Notes under the pieces: generated by a model
What the model was told of the DNA's origin: nothing
Databases searched by the model: none
The model's input: only the letters and a program-made list of their open reading frames with translations
Shown: in pieces, positions 1-8,377 of the stretch
Position numbering within the stretch: the first letter of the stretch is position 1
How the letters are laid out: every line of letters begins with the position of its first letter
Position numbers and translations under genes: made by a program
Source: Chrysophaeum taylorii
Lineage: Eukaryota; Sar; Pelagophyceae; Pelagomonadales; Pelagomonadaceae
NCBI GenBank assembly: GCA_029834535.1
Contig: JAQMWT010000540.1
Coordinates: forward strand, 1 to 24,856
DNA: 24,856 nucleotides
Direction: 5' to 3'

Positions 1-784
1 AAACCCTTTACTCTAAAAACCCCAGTATGTTCACCTGGTCCCGCCCAGTTTCACCTGGTCACTCAGTTCACCTAGTCCCAATCTCAAACCCCAGTAAAAT
101 CACGTGGTCCCAGCAAGTTCACCTATAGTGCGCGTGTAGACGCCGGGAGGGGGCTTATCGGTATTGCGCAGCACGTGTGGGGTACGGTGGAGTCGTCGAC
201 CCAGATGAGTATATCCTCGGGGATGCCGATCGACAGAGAGCCACGTAGAGCTGGACGTGGCAGAAGACGGGCTTGGGAAAGAGGACGCCGACCTCGCGGG
301 GCGTCTGGCCCTGGCTCTTGTTGATCGTTTGGCGTAGGCGGGCCTTAAGCGATACAGGTTGGAGGAGCCTCGGTGACAACGACACGATCGATCATGTATC
401 TGGTACCGTTGCAGTGGCCGTGCGACGGGTCGAGGTTTCGAAGACCTTAAGCTCGCGCTCAAAGTCAGCATCCCGTTGGTTGTCAGGGAGTTGAAAACTC
501 TACTGTAAAGAGCGAGGCGTCGTCTTCCGACCCAGCCTAGTCAGCCGAAAAGAACTCCGACGCAACGTCTTTGGGAAAAAAAGGCCGCGGTCATGCGCGC
601 GTTGTCAGTATCGACAACATCGTTTCGACGGGGCGTGAGAATGGCGCGCTGAAAGAGCCGCCGCGGGTCGTGGAAATAGTCTGCGAGGTCGCCGTAGACG
701 GCTTGGAGGATCACTGTCTGGCTCTCGCGCCTACCTGATCCTTACTCTCGCGCCTACCTGATCCTTACCCTAAATCGAGGGACA
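1..784 (-). mobile_element. Helitron-helicase-derived repeat, copy A (cut by window edge)
   Basis: Repeat of about 1 kb whose minus strand encodes the C-terminal part of a Helitron-type Pif1 helicase. Visible blocks are a KSQGQTPREVG segment, PKPVFCHVQLYVAL (the Helitron version of helicase motif VI) and, in another frame, GIPEDILIWVDDS. The reading is split over three frames and interrupted by stops, so it is not a working gene. The low-coordinate end is a minisatellite of AGTTCACCTGGTCCC-like units. The high-coordinate end is a doubled 23-bp unit (about 722-767) followed by CCCTAAATCGAGGGACA, then E2 sequence. It belongs to the same subfamily as copies B and F. Confidence 0.75.
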
Positions 785-789
785 GACAA

Positions 790-1225
790 ACAAGCGGCTG
801 CGCCAACTTCACAGAGGCAAAGGCGGCCCAAACTCGCCGCATCTACCGTGAGTGGGGGATCGCCAACGCATTAGGCCGGGCTCGCTGTGCCCTCACCGCC
901 CTCACCCATGTCGCCGCCTCGGGGAACCCCGCCCAGGCCGCCCGATCCCAGCAGGACGTCACCCTTCGTCGCACATACGTCCGGCGGCAGCATGCGTACG
1001 ACCTACGGGCGGGGCCCGTCCTCTCTTCGCCTGCCCCACGCCTCGGCGATGACCCCGACTAGGTCCCGCGTACTTATCTCCGCCCGTCAGGCACATCCCT
1101 CATACCCCACAAACCCACCCACATCCTTCATGCTCCCCACACACACCCCCCCGTCTTAGCAGTCGACATTTAAAGACAGACAAACAACAAACAAACAAAC
1201 AAACAAACATCTGTCGATTAGTAGT
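790..1225 (+). mobile_element. E2 element 3' end, 5'-truncated copy with (CAAA)n tail
   Basis: Same sequence as the end of the long E2 copy at 2200-3404. The C-terminal reading frame is open to a TAG at 1060-1062 and ends in LGDDPD. A 3' UTR follows, with CTTAGCAGTCGACATTTAAAG and a CAAACAAAC tail, then ATCTGTCGATTAGTAGTTAGGA. This copy keeps the four-G run near 917 that is three Gs in the long copy, so its C-terminal frame is not shifted. It joins the GACAGACAAAC at the end of Helitron copy A, so the 5' break lies in a tail-like sequence. Confidence 0.7.
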
Positions 1226-1230
1226 TAGGA

Positions 1231-2200
1231 CAAGTGCAGGCCAGTAAGTTCACCTAGTCCCCGTTAAGTTCACCTAGTCCCAATCTCTAACCCCAGTAAA
1301 TTCGGCGTAAACCCACTCGTGCTCACATCCACTCTCCTTTGAACTCGTCGCCGTCACCCCCGCCAATCTAAGCTGCTTTGATCCGCACACGCCGCTAACC
1401 TTTGAGTTTACTCTAAAAACCCCAGTAAGTTCACTTGGTCTCAGTAAGTTCGCCTGGTCACTAATTTCACCTAGTCCCAATCTCTAACCTCCGTAAGTTC
1501 ACCTGGTTCCAGTAAGTTCACCTGGTCCCAGTAAGTTCACCTACAGTGCGCGTGTAGACGCCGGGAGGGGGCTTATCGGTATTGCGCAGCACGTGTGGGG
1601 TAGGGTGGAGTCGTCGACTCAGAAGAGCATATCCTCGGGGTTGCCGATCGACAGAGAGCCACGTAGAGCTGGACGTGGCAGAAGACGGGCTTGGGCAAGA
1701 GGACGCCGACCTCGCGGGGCGTCTGGCCCTGGCTCTTGGTGATCGTTTGGCGTCGGCGGGCCTTAAGGGATACAGGTTGGAGGAGCCTCGGTGACAACGA
1801 CACGATCGATCATGTATCTGGTACCGTTGCAGTGGCCGTGCGACGGGTCGAGGTTGCGAAGACTTTAAGCTCGCGATCAAAGTCAGCATGCCGTTGGTTG
1901 TCAGGGAGTTGAAAACTCGACTGTAAAGAGCGAGGCGTCGTCTTCCGACCCAACCTAGTCTGCCGAAAAGAACTCCGACGCCTCGTCTCCGGGAAAAAAG
2001 GCCGCGGTCATGCGCGCGTTGTCAGCATCGACAACATCGTTTCGACGGGGCGTGAGAATGGCGCGCTGAAAGAGCCGCCGCGGGTCGTGGAAATAGTCTG
2101 CGAGGTCGCCGTAGACGGCTTGGAGGATCACTGTCTGGCTCTCGCGCCTACCTGATCCTTACTCTCGCGCCTACCTGATCCTTACCCTAAATCGAGGGAC
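1231..2200 (-). mobile_element. Helitron-helicase-derived repeat, copy B
   Basis: Complete copy of the ~1 kb repeat, from CAAGTGCAGGCC to CCCTAAATCGAGGGACA. Minus-strand order: LFQRAILTPRRNDVV (helicase segment ahead of the nucleotide-binding C-terminal blocks), PGDEASEFFSAD, then in a second frame LRNLDPSHGHCNGTRYMI (Helitron LRNLD..GLCNGTR block), then in a third frame KSQGQT (coding complement of 1719-1740) and VQLYVALCR. Stops and frame changes recur at the same places in the other copies, so it was already non-coding when it spread. The ends lack a recognisable Helitron CTRR terminus, so the mode of movement is uncertain. Confidence 0.8.
1520..2155 (-). pseudogene. Helitron Pif1-like helicase, C-terminal remnant (copy B)
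   Basis: Best-preserved of the six helicase remnants. In intact Helitrons the Rep-helicase protein drives rolling-circle transposition, with this part unwinding DNA. Conserved blocks appear in the expected order: the AILTPRRNDVVDADN segment, EFFSAD, VEFSTP, LRNLDPSHGHCNGTR, TITKSQGQT, PKPVFCHVQLYVALCR, then a PEDML segment ending CCAIPIS. At least two frame changes and several stops separate them. No Rep (HUH) domain or Walker A/B part is present in any copy here, so all copies are C-terminal pieces with the same truncation. Identification rests on motif recognition, not on a database search. Confidence 0.75.
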
Positions 2201-3280
2201 AACTGCACTCCAACGCCTTGCGGCCACCCTTCCCATCACCGAAGCACTTCGAGTAGCGGCGTCCTCATGGGATCGCTTCTCGACCACGTTCATCAGCTCG
2301 TGGCCCAGCTCTGGCCTTCAAATCCCCAACCGCTGCTGGGCTGAGATGTGTGCCCAGTACTTTGGCTACCCCTCTCCAGCTTGTTTGGGCCTCGTGGGCA
2401 CTCGCATTCTGGGCACTGACGTCGTTCTCGACGCTCACGGCAAGGTGCTTCTCACGCAGGCCAACCTTGTCAACCGCGGAGGAGCGCGGACCACCTGGCA
2501 TGACGGCCAGCTCGACTGCGTCCACGGCAGCGTCAAAGAGGCCGGCATCCCAGCCCTGTCCGAGGTTTTCGGCATCTTTGCTGACGTCGTCGCCCCTACC
2601 ATTCGCACGCGCCTCTACGGCCGGTACCGAGGCAATCTCGCCCGACGTCAAGTCGTCCCAGACATCCTCACCACGCTCGACAACAAGGAGCAACTCTACG
2701 ACATCAAAACCCTCGCTTGGGGTTCGTTGTACACCGCCCACGCCCTCCATCCCTCCCACCCGTCGCCTGTCGATCGGCGCGCAGCGCAAGTCCACTCCGA
2801 ATACCTCGCTCACGCCCGCGGCATCGACGCCATCATCCCCCAGCCGGGTACAGCACCACCGCCTGGCTTCTTGGGCCCTGTCGAACAGCGGCTACGTAGC
2901 TACGGCACCGTCGCCGGCCTCGTCTTTGGTGCCTTCGGTGAGGCCAGCGCGGCGTGCCACGCTCTCGCCCAAACATGCGCAGAGCGCATCGCTGCGCGAA
3001 CCTGGGTGACAAGCGGCTGCGCCAACTTCACAGAGGCAAAGGCGGCCCAAACTCGCCGCATCTACCGTGAGTGGGGGATCGCCAACGCATTAGGCCGGGC
3101 TCGCTGTGCCCTCACCGCCCTCACCCATGTCGCCGCCTCGGGAACCCCGCCCAGGCCGCCCGATCCCAGCAGGACGTCACCCTTCGTCGCACATACGTCC
3201 GGCGGCAGCATGCGTACGACCTACGGGCGGGGCCCGTCCTCTCTTCGCCTGCCCCACGCCTCGGCGATGACCCCGACTAG
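2200..3280 (+). pseudogene. PD-(D/E)XK nuclease-like C-terminal protein of element E2 (5'-truncated, one frameshift)
   Basis: The frame is open from about 2199 with no start codon at its head, so this is a C-terminal piece; the first ATG in frame is at 2346. Counting from that ATG, residues 52-53 are His-Asp, residues 105-106 are Pro-Asp in VVPDILTT, and residues 119-121 are Asp-Ile-Lys in LYDIKTLAWG. The PD...DxK spacing fits the restriction-like nuclease fold, which some non-LTR retrotransposons use to nick their target. A conserved LRSYGTVAGLVFGAFGEAS block follows. A loss of one G near 3143 (three Gs instead of the four in other copies) shifts the frame; without it the protein would end in LGDDPD at the TAG at 3278-3280. 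The nuclease assignment comes from the motif only. Confidence 0.55.
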
Positions 3281-3404
3281 GTCCCGCGCGTACTTATCTC
3301 CGCCCGTCAGGCACATCCCTCATACCCCACAAACCCACCCACATCCTTCATGCTCCCCACCCACACCCCCCCCTCTTAGCAGTCGACATTTAAAGACAGA
3401 CAAA
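2200..3404 (+). mobile_element. E2 element, longest copy (5'-truncated)
   Basis: Unnamed mobile element, called E2 here. The open frame runs straight out of the Helitron B junction, so the 5' part is missing. It contains a nuclease-like ORF, a 3' UTR rich in CACCC/CCCC, the CTTAGCAGTCGAC motif and a GACAGACAAACAAAC tail. The simple-sequence tail, frequent 5' truncation and many 3'-end copies suggest a non-LTR retrotransposon, but no reverse transcriptase is present in this fragment. The relationship to a known LINE clade is therefore an inference. Confidence 0.65.
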
Positions 3405-3761
3405 CAAACTCGCCGCATCTACCGTGAGTGGGGGATCGCCAACGCATTAGGCCGGGCTCGCTGTGCCCTCACCGCCCTCACCCATGTCGCCGCCTCGGGG
3501 AACCCCGCCCAGGCCGCCCGATCCCAGCAGGACGTCACCCTTCGTCGCACATACGTCCGGCGGCAGCATGCGTACGACCTACGGGCGGGGCCCGTCCTCT
3601 CTTCGCCTGCCCCACGCCTCGGCGATGACCCCGACTAGGTCCCGCGTACTTATCTCCGCCCGTCAGGCACATCCCTCATACCCCACAAACCCACCCACAT
3701 CCTTCATGCTCCCCACCCACACCCCCCCCTCTTAGCAGTCGACATTTAAAGACAGACAAAC
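3405..3761 (+). repeat. E2 3'-end tandem unit 2
   Basis: Second head-to-tail unit of about 357 bp. It begins at ACTCGCCGCATCTACCGTGAG, immediately after the CAAAC tail of the preceding copy, and ends in its own GACAGACAAAC tail. It carries the four-G version of the reading frame and the same TAG stop. It is almost identical to units 1 and 3, which points to recent duplication. Confidence 0.85.
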
Positions 3762-4118
3762 AAACTCGCCGCATCTACCGTGAGTGGGGGATCGCCAACG
3801 CATTAGGCCGGGCTCGCTGTGCCCTCACCGCCCTCACCCATGTCGCCGCCTCGGGGAACCCCGCCCAGGCCGCCCGATCCAAGCAGGACGTCACCCTTCG
3901 TCGCACATACGTCCGGCGGCAGCATGCGTACGACCTACGGGCGGGGCCCGTCCTCTCTTCGCCTGCCCCACGCCTCGGCGATGACCCCGACTAGGTCCCG
4001 CGTACTTATCTCCGCCCGTCAGGCACATCCCTCATACCCCACAAACCCACCCACATCCTTCATGCTCCCCACACACACCCCCCCCTCTTAGCAGTCGACA
4101 TTTAAAGACAGACAAACA
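3762..4118 (+). repeat. E2 3'-end tandem unit 3
   Basis: Third unit of the array (period 356), with the same 5' break at ACTCGCCGC and a GACAGACAAACAAACAAAC tail. It has an A for C change in the CGATCCAAGCAG segment relative to the other units. Confidence 0.85.
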
Positions 4119-4124
4119 AACAAA

Positions 4125-4200
4125 CCCCCCCCCCCCCCCCCCCCCTCTTAGCAGTCGACATTTAAAGACAGACAAACAAACAGACAAACAGACAAACATC
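4125..4200 (+). repeat. 21-bp poly-C tract plus short E2 3' end
   Basis: A run of 21 C at 4125-4145 leads into TCTTAGCAGTCGAC and a tail of CAAACAGACAAACAGAC, then ATCTGTCGATTAGTACTAATAG. This is a fourth, very short E2 3' end. The poly-C probably expanded from the native CACCCCCCC run just before TCTTAGCAG. Confidence 0.7.
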
Positions 4201-4243
4201 TGTCGATTAGTACTAATAGTAGTTAGGATTAATGATTGAATTA

Positions 4244-4834
4244 TTAGGGCCCCGCCGCTGTCGAAGTCGACGAGCCCTCGAGTTTCGACAAGCGCGCGTC
4301 CATGGCGCTCATGGAGGCGTTGATGTGTTCGAGGAGGGCCACGATGTTCTGGGGGTTGACGTCAGAGGCAACTGGCAAGGTCTCCGGGGGTGTCCCAGTG
4401 GGGTCGGAGGAGGGAGTGCGCTGCCCATTACTGGTGGCCGATGGAATCGGTGGAACTGAAGAGCCCGAGGACGCGGCTGTGTAGTCGGCAGCTCCAAACA
4501 CAGTCGGGCTCGCGCCCAACTGGACGAGCCCGAGCTTCATCATGTTGATTTCGTTCTCGACCTTGTCGAGACGGTTGTCGATCTTGTCGAGACGGTTGTC
4601 GACCTTGTCGAGACCTTGCTTGAGATCGTTCTTGAGCTCCTTGTAAGCGGCGAAACCAGCACCTATGGTGCTAATCACAGTTGTTGCGCCTAGTGTAGCG
4701 ACATCCAAGTCGACAGCCGCGCGTTTTGGGGCCGATCGAGCCACTGGCGCGGACGTCGACGGCAGCTTGAAGTCCTGCTTCACAAAGCCTCGAACAACGA
4801 CGAGCGTTGTGGTCGCGCTGAGGAGGGAGCGCAT
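4244..4834 (-). CDS. Putative coiled-coil protein, possibly membrane-associated, unknown function
   Basis: ORF of 196 codons from the first ATG at 4834 (MRSLLSATTTLVVV); the frame stays open upstream into the end of Helitron copy C. An alanine/glycine-rich hydrophobic stretch (VATLGATTVISTIGAGFAAY) is followed by a regular heptad region with LDKVDNRLDKIDNRLDKVEN, a strong coiled coil. A Pro/Ser/Thr-rich linker and a second short coil (LLEHINASMSAMDARLSKLEG) precede the stop. The TTTTTAGGTTCGGTA stretch just upstream of the ATG is also found next to Helitron copy E at about 16650-16675, so part of this locus is duplicated. It could be a host gene or an accessory ORF of an element. No family recognised. 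Confidence 0.5.
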   Translation of the reverse strand: MRSLLSATTTLVVVRGFVKQDFKLPSTSAPVARSAPKRAAVDLDVATLGATTVISTIGAGFAAYKELKNDLKQGLDKVDNRLDKIDNRLDKVENEINMMKLGLVQLGASPTVFGAADYTAASSGSSVPPIPSATSNGQRTPSSDPTGTPPETLPVASDVNPQNIVALLEHINASMSAMDARLSKLEGSSTSTAAGP

Positions 4835-4874
4835 CTCGTCTACCGAACCTAAAAAGCCGGTCTTTAAAGGTCGA

Positions 4875-5894
4875 CAAGTGCAGGCCAGTAAGTTCACCTA
4901 GTCCCAATCTCTAACCCCAGTAAGTTCACCTAATCCTAGTAAGTTTCATATAAGTTCACACTGGTCAGTAAGTTCACCTAGTCCAAATCTCTAACCCCAG
5001 TAAGTTCACCTGGTCCAGTAAGTTTCATATAAGTTCACCTGGTCAGTAAGTTCACCTAGCTCACACCCACTCCTTTGAGCTCGTCGCTCTCGCCTTCGCC
5101 AATCTAAGCTGCTTTGATCCGCACGCGCCGCCAACCTTTGAGTTTACTCTAAAACCCCCAGTAAGTTCACCTGGTCCCAGAAAGTTCACCTGGTCACTCA
5201 GTTCACCTAGTCCCAATCTCAAACCCCAGTAAGTTCACCTGGCCCAGCAAGTTAACCTATATTGCGCGTGTAGACGCCGGGAGGGGGCTTATAGGTATTG
5301 CGCAGCACGTGTGGGGTAGGGTGGAGTCGTCGACTCAGAAGAGCATATCCTCCGGGTTGCCAATCGACAGAGACCCACGTAGAGCTGGACGTGGCAGAAG
5401 ACGGGCTTGGGCAAGAGGACGCCGACATTGCGGGGCGTCTGCCTCTGGCTCTTGTTGATCGTTTGGCGTCGGTGGGGCTTGAGGGATACAGGTTGGAGGA
5501 GCCTCGGTGACACGACACGATCGATCATGTATCTGGTACCGTTGCAGTGGCCGTGCGACGGGTCGAGGTTGCGAAGACGTTAAGCTCGCGATCAAAGTCA
5601 GCATGCCGTTGGTTGTCAGGGAGTCGAAAACTCGACTGTAAAGAGCGAGGCGTCGTCATCCGACCCAACCTAGTCTGCCGAAAAGAACTCCGACGCCTCG
5701 TCTCCGGGAAAAAAAGGCCGCGGTCATGCGCGGGTTGTCAGCATCGACAACATCGTTTCGACGGGGCGTGAGAATGTCGCGCTGAAAGAGCCGCCGCGGG
5801 TCGTGGAAATAGTCTGCGAGGTCGCCGTAGACGGCTTCGAGGATCAATGCCTGCCTCGCGGGCCTACCTGATACTTACCGTAAATCGGGGGACA
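4875..5894 (-). mobile_element. Helitron-helicase-derived repeat, copy C
   Basis: Full-length copy of the ~1 kb repeat. Its low-coordinate minisatellite has an extra block (CCTAGTAAGTTTCATATAAG) found only in copies C and E. The helicase remnant on the minus strand shows QRQTPRNVGVLLPKPVF and VQLYVGLCR, with the same frame breaks as the other copies. It ends in TAAATCGGGGGACA and is followed by ACAGACGCGAGC. Copies C, D and E share a CTCGCGGGCCTACC end instead of the doubled 23-bp unit of A and B. Confidence 0.75.
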
Positions 5895-5949
5895 AACAGA
5901 CGCGAGCACGTCGACACGGGTTGTCATAGCTGACGCAAGTCCCGCCACC

Positions 5950-6177
5950 ATGGCTTCGGGCAGTCGGGGACTGGCTTTCTCGTGCTTCCGGCGTCTCCTG
6001 CTCCTTTCCACCATCTTCGCTATTTTTCTCATTGTCAGCTCGCCATCAGCCCCCGCGAGTCATCCATTCCGTGTTTGGCCTTCGCTCTCGGTCCAGGTCT
6101 CCCGCGGCGTCACGCGGCTCGATGTCTCCCCACCGACGTCGATTACTTTTGGTCCCAGCGTCGCATGTTCTAACTAA
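5950..6177 (+). CDS. Small secretory/signal-anchor ORF truncated by LINE insertion
   Basis: The start lies in GCCACCATGG, a perfect eukaryotic Kozak context. The first ~40 residues look like a signal peptide or signal anchor: MASGSRGLAFSCFRR, then LLLLSTIFAIFLIV, then small residues (SSPSAPAS). The remaining ~35 residues resemble nothing recognised. The stop codon TAA comes from the CTAACTAAC tail of the LINE fragment that begins at about 6171, so the native 3' part of the gene is missing or displaced. It sits alone between Helitron copy C and the LINE. The start context makes chance unlikely, but a 75-codon ORF is short evidence. Confidence 0.4.
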   Translation: MASGSRGLAFSCFRRLLLLSTIFAIFLIVSSPSAPASHPFRVWPSLSVQVSRGVTRLDVSPPTSITFGPSVACSN

Positions 6178-6948
6178 CTTCGGACCTCTCCCGGGCATGG
6201 GAGCCAGGCTGGGCCGGCAGTAGCCGGTCCAGGATCACAGAGCAAAAATCACACAGTTGGGGTAGAGGCGAGAGATGAAAGTGCGTGGATGGCGGACCGC
6301 CACTGCGCGCGGTCTTGTGCGAGGTCGTGCCACGAGTTGAAGGTGATGTCGCATTTCCGGAGTGCCTTGGCGAGCGACCTCCCGTACGTCATCTGCGGAG
6401 CCCCCGGTGGGCGCTTGGAGCGGACCCAAGACGAGAGCATCTTGCGAGGGAGTCGGGAGAAGGGCATGCGGGCGACGTGACCGGCCCAGCGGAGCTGGCG
6501 GCGCGTGACGTAGACGTCGATGGACTCGAGGCCGAGGCGCCGCCGCAGGATCTCCGTTGAGATGTGGTGGGACCAGGTGTGTTTCCGGGTCACACGACAC
6601 ATGACGCGGGCGCACTGCGCGTGGAAACACCGCAGCCGGCGGAACAGGACCTCGGTGAGGCACCACGATTCCGCACCGTGAAGGAGGATGGCCAGGACGA
6701 GTGAGACATAGACGAGGCGCTTGGCGCGAGCAGAGACGGACTTCGAGGCGAAGATGCAGTCCCGCAAGGCACCGAAGGCCTGAGACGCCTTCTTGATCCG
6801 CGCGTCGACGTCTGAGTCGTCGCGGCAGTCGCGCGAGAGGACCGAGCCGAGGTACTTAAACTGGTCGACGACCGGTATGAAGCGGCCGCGCCCGAGCTCG
6901 ATGTCCGAGAGGTTCGTGTCGTCGAACGACTTTGGGTCGCCGTACAGC
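6171..6948 (-). mobile_element. Non-LTR retrotransposon (LINE) 3' fragment L1
   Basis: A 5'-truncated LINE on the minus strand. The coding 3' half of the protein is followed by a short 3' UTR with the hairpin-capable CTCCCATGCCCGGGAG and a GTTA-repeat tail (seen as CTAACTAAC on the plus strand). It is cut at its 5' side where Helitron copy D begins. The last ~60 bp match the ends of L2, L3 and L4, so all four belong to related families using the same 3' recognition sequence. Confidence 0.85.
6249..6947 (-). pseudogene. LINE reverse transcriptase protein, C-terminal part
   Basis: Open frame of about 232 residues without a start. It contains the block downstream of the RT catalytic core in RTE/CR1-like LINE proteins: FKYLGSVLSRDC, DVDARIKKASQAFGALR, then LLHGAESWCLT, LRCFHAQCARVM, RRQLRWAGHVARM, a GAPQMTYGRSLAKALRKC block and an AQDRAQWR end. 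This region follows the thumb and includes the conserved LRW.GHV..RM motif. The catalytic (F/Y)xDD region would lie further 5' and is absent, so this copy is dead on arrival. The frame is intact over the whole fragment, suggesting fairly recent insertion. Confidence 0.85.
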
Positions 6949-8377
6949 GTTCACCTAGTCCCAATCTCTAACCCCAGTAAGTTCGGCAGCCCACTCGTGA
7001 GGGTCCGAGAATGGATGACGTCATTCACAGTATCCCCTAACACTCCCCCCAACCCTCCGCCTAAATCTAACAATATATGCCGCGTTTGACTAAATTGACG
7101 TTCAGCCTACAATGCTGTAAAATCCCAAATGTAGGTTTCTCGGACAATTATTAGGGTCGGATAAGAAAACGAGACTACCCCGCGCCGCAACGACGGGTCC
7201 TACAACGCGTGGGCTTTTTCCTTTTTTTGCGTGAGGGGACGAAAGGATGCCGCCTTCAATTATTTGGACAATTATTAGGGTCGGATAAGAAAACGAGACT
7301 AGCCCGCGCCGCAACGACGGGTCCTACAACGCGTGGGCTTTTCCCTTTTTTTGCGTGAGGGGACGAAAGGATGCCGCCTTCACTATGGGGACTAGTTCCA
7401 TCGCGACGATCTCGCGGCGTGGCGGCACATACTGCTTGAGTACAAATGAACGTAGCTCAGCGATCCGTTGAGTATGTCTTAGTACAAACTGAAACATAGT
7501 TAACGGCTCGTACGAACTTTCTTATCCGACCCTACTCGTGCTCACACCCACTCACCCCACTCTCCTTCGAGCTCGTCGCTCTCACCTCCGCCAATCTAAG
7601 CTGCTTTGATCCGTACACGCCGCTAGCCTTTGCTTTCACTCTTAAAACTCCAGTAGGCTCACCTGGTCCCAGTAAGTTCACCTGGTCACTCAGTTCACCT
7701 AGTCCCAACGTCTAGACCCAGTAAGTTCACCTGGTCCCAGTAAGTTCAGCTACAGTGCGCGTGTTGACGCCGGGAGGGGGCTTATCGGTATTGCGCAGCA
7801 CGTGTGGGGTAGGGTGGAGTCGTCGACTCAGAAGAGCATATCCTCGGGGTTGCCGATCGACAGAGAGCCACGTAGAGCTGGACGTGACAGAAGACGGGCT
7901 TGGGCGAGAGGACGCCGACCTCGCGGGGCGTCTGGCCCTGGATCTTGGTGATCGTTTGGTGTCGGCGGGCCTTAAGGGATACAGGTTGGAGGAGCCTCGG
8001 TGACAACGACACGATCGATCATGTATCTGCTACCGTTGCAGTGGCCGTGCGACGGGTCGAGGTTGCGAAGACTTTAAGCTCGCGATCAAAGTCAGCATGC
8101 CGTTGGTTGTCAGGGAGTTGAAAACTCGACTGTTAAGAGCGAGGCGTCGTCTTCCGACCCAACCTAGTCGGCCGAAAAGAACTCCGACGCCTCGTCTCCG
8201 GGAAAAAAGGCCGCGGTCATGCGCGGGTTGTCAGCATCGACAACATCGTTTCGACGGGGCGTGAGAATGTCGCGCTGAAAGAGCCGCCGCGGGTCGTGGA
8301 AATAGTCTGCGAGGTCGCCGTAGACGGCTTCGAGGATCAATGGCCGGCTCGCGGGCCTACCTGATCCTTACCCTAAA
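6949..8377 (-). mobile_element. Helitron-helicase-derived repeat, copy D (split by hAT-like insertion)
   Basis: The copy occupies 6949-6999 and 7541-8377 and is interrupted by a 534-bp insertion at 7000-7533. Joining the two parts reproduces the uninterrupted CCCACTCGTGCTCACACC seen in copy F. The first ~70 bp are missing because the LINE fragment L1 abuts it. The helicase remnant includes KIQGQTPREVG and VQLYVALCR. The high-coordinate end stops at CCTTACCCTAAA, where LINE fragment L2 has inserted. Confidence 0.75.
7000..7533. mobile_element. hAT-like inverted-repeat element inside Helitron copy D
   Basis: Flanked by a 7-bp direct repeat ACTCGTG (6993-6999 and 7534-7540). The right end reads TTTCTTATCCGACCCT and the left end AGGGTCCGAGAATGG, an imperfect inverted repeat. 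The right half (7277-7533) is a reverse-complement copy of the MITE at 18778-19028. A direct duplication of period 124 repeats GGACAATTATTAGGGTCGG and the following ~100 bp (7142-7258 and 7266-7382). No transposase ORF is visible, so it is non-autonomous. Confidence 0.7.

Noticed and set aside
1..784. Telomere-like CCCTAA at the right end of the Helitron-like repeat (ACCCTAAATCG)
   Set aside because: A single CCCTAA per copy, not a telomeric array.
1518..1889. 123-codon minus-strand ORFs repeated in copies A, B, E and F as a conserved small gene
   Set aside because: They are one of three frames across a broken Helitron helicase; the recognisable motifs switch frame inside them.
2265..2813. 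182-codon minus-strand ORF opposite the E2 protein
   Set aside because: Shadow of the E2 frame in GC-rich DNA; no motif, and the plus-strand frame has the conserved nuclease-like blocks.
3051..4118. CRISPR-like array
   Set aside because: Units are 356-357 bp without short repeats and unique spacers; they are transposon 3' ends.
4875..5894. Target-site duplication GGACA around the Helitron-like repeat
   Set aside because: The match is clear only for some copies and short; left flanks vary (TCGACA, CAAAACA, AAGGA), so it is not supported.
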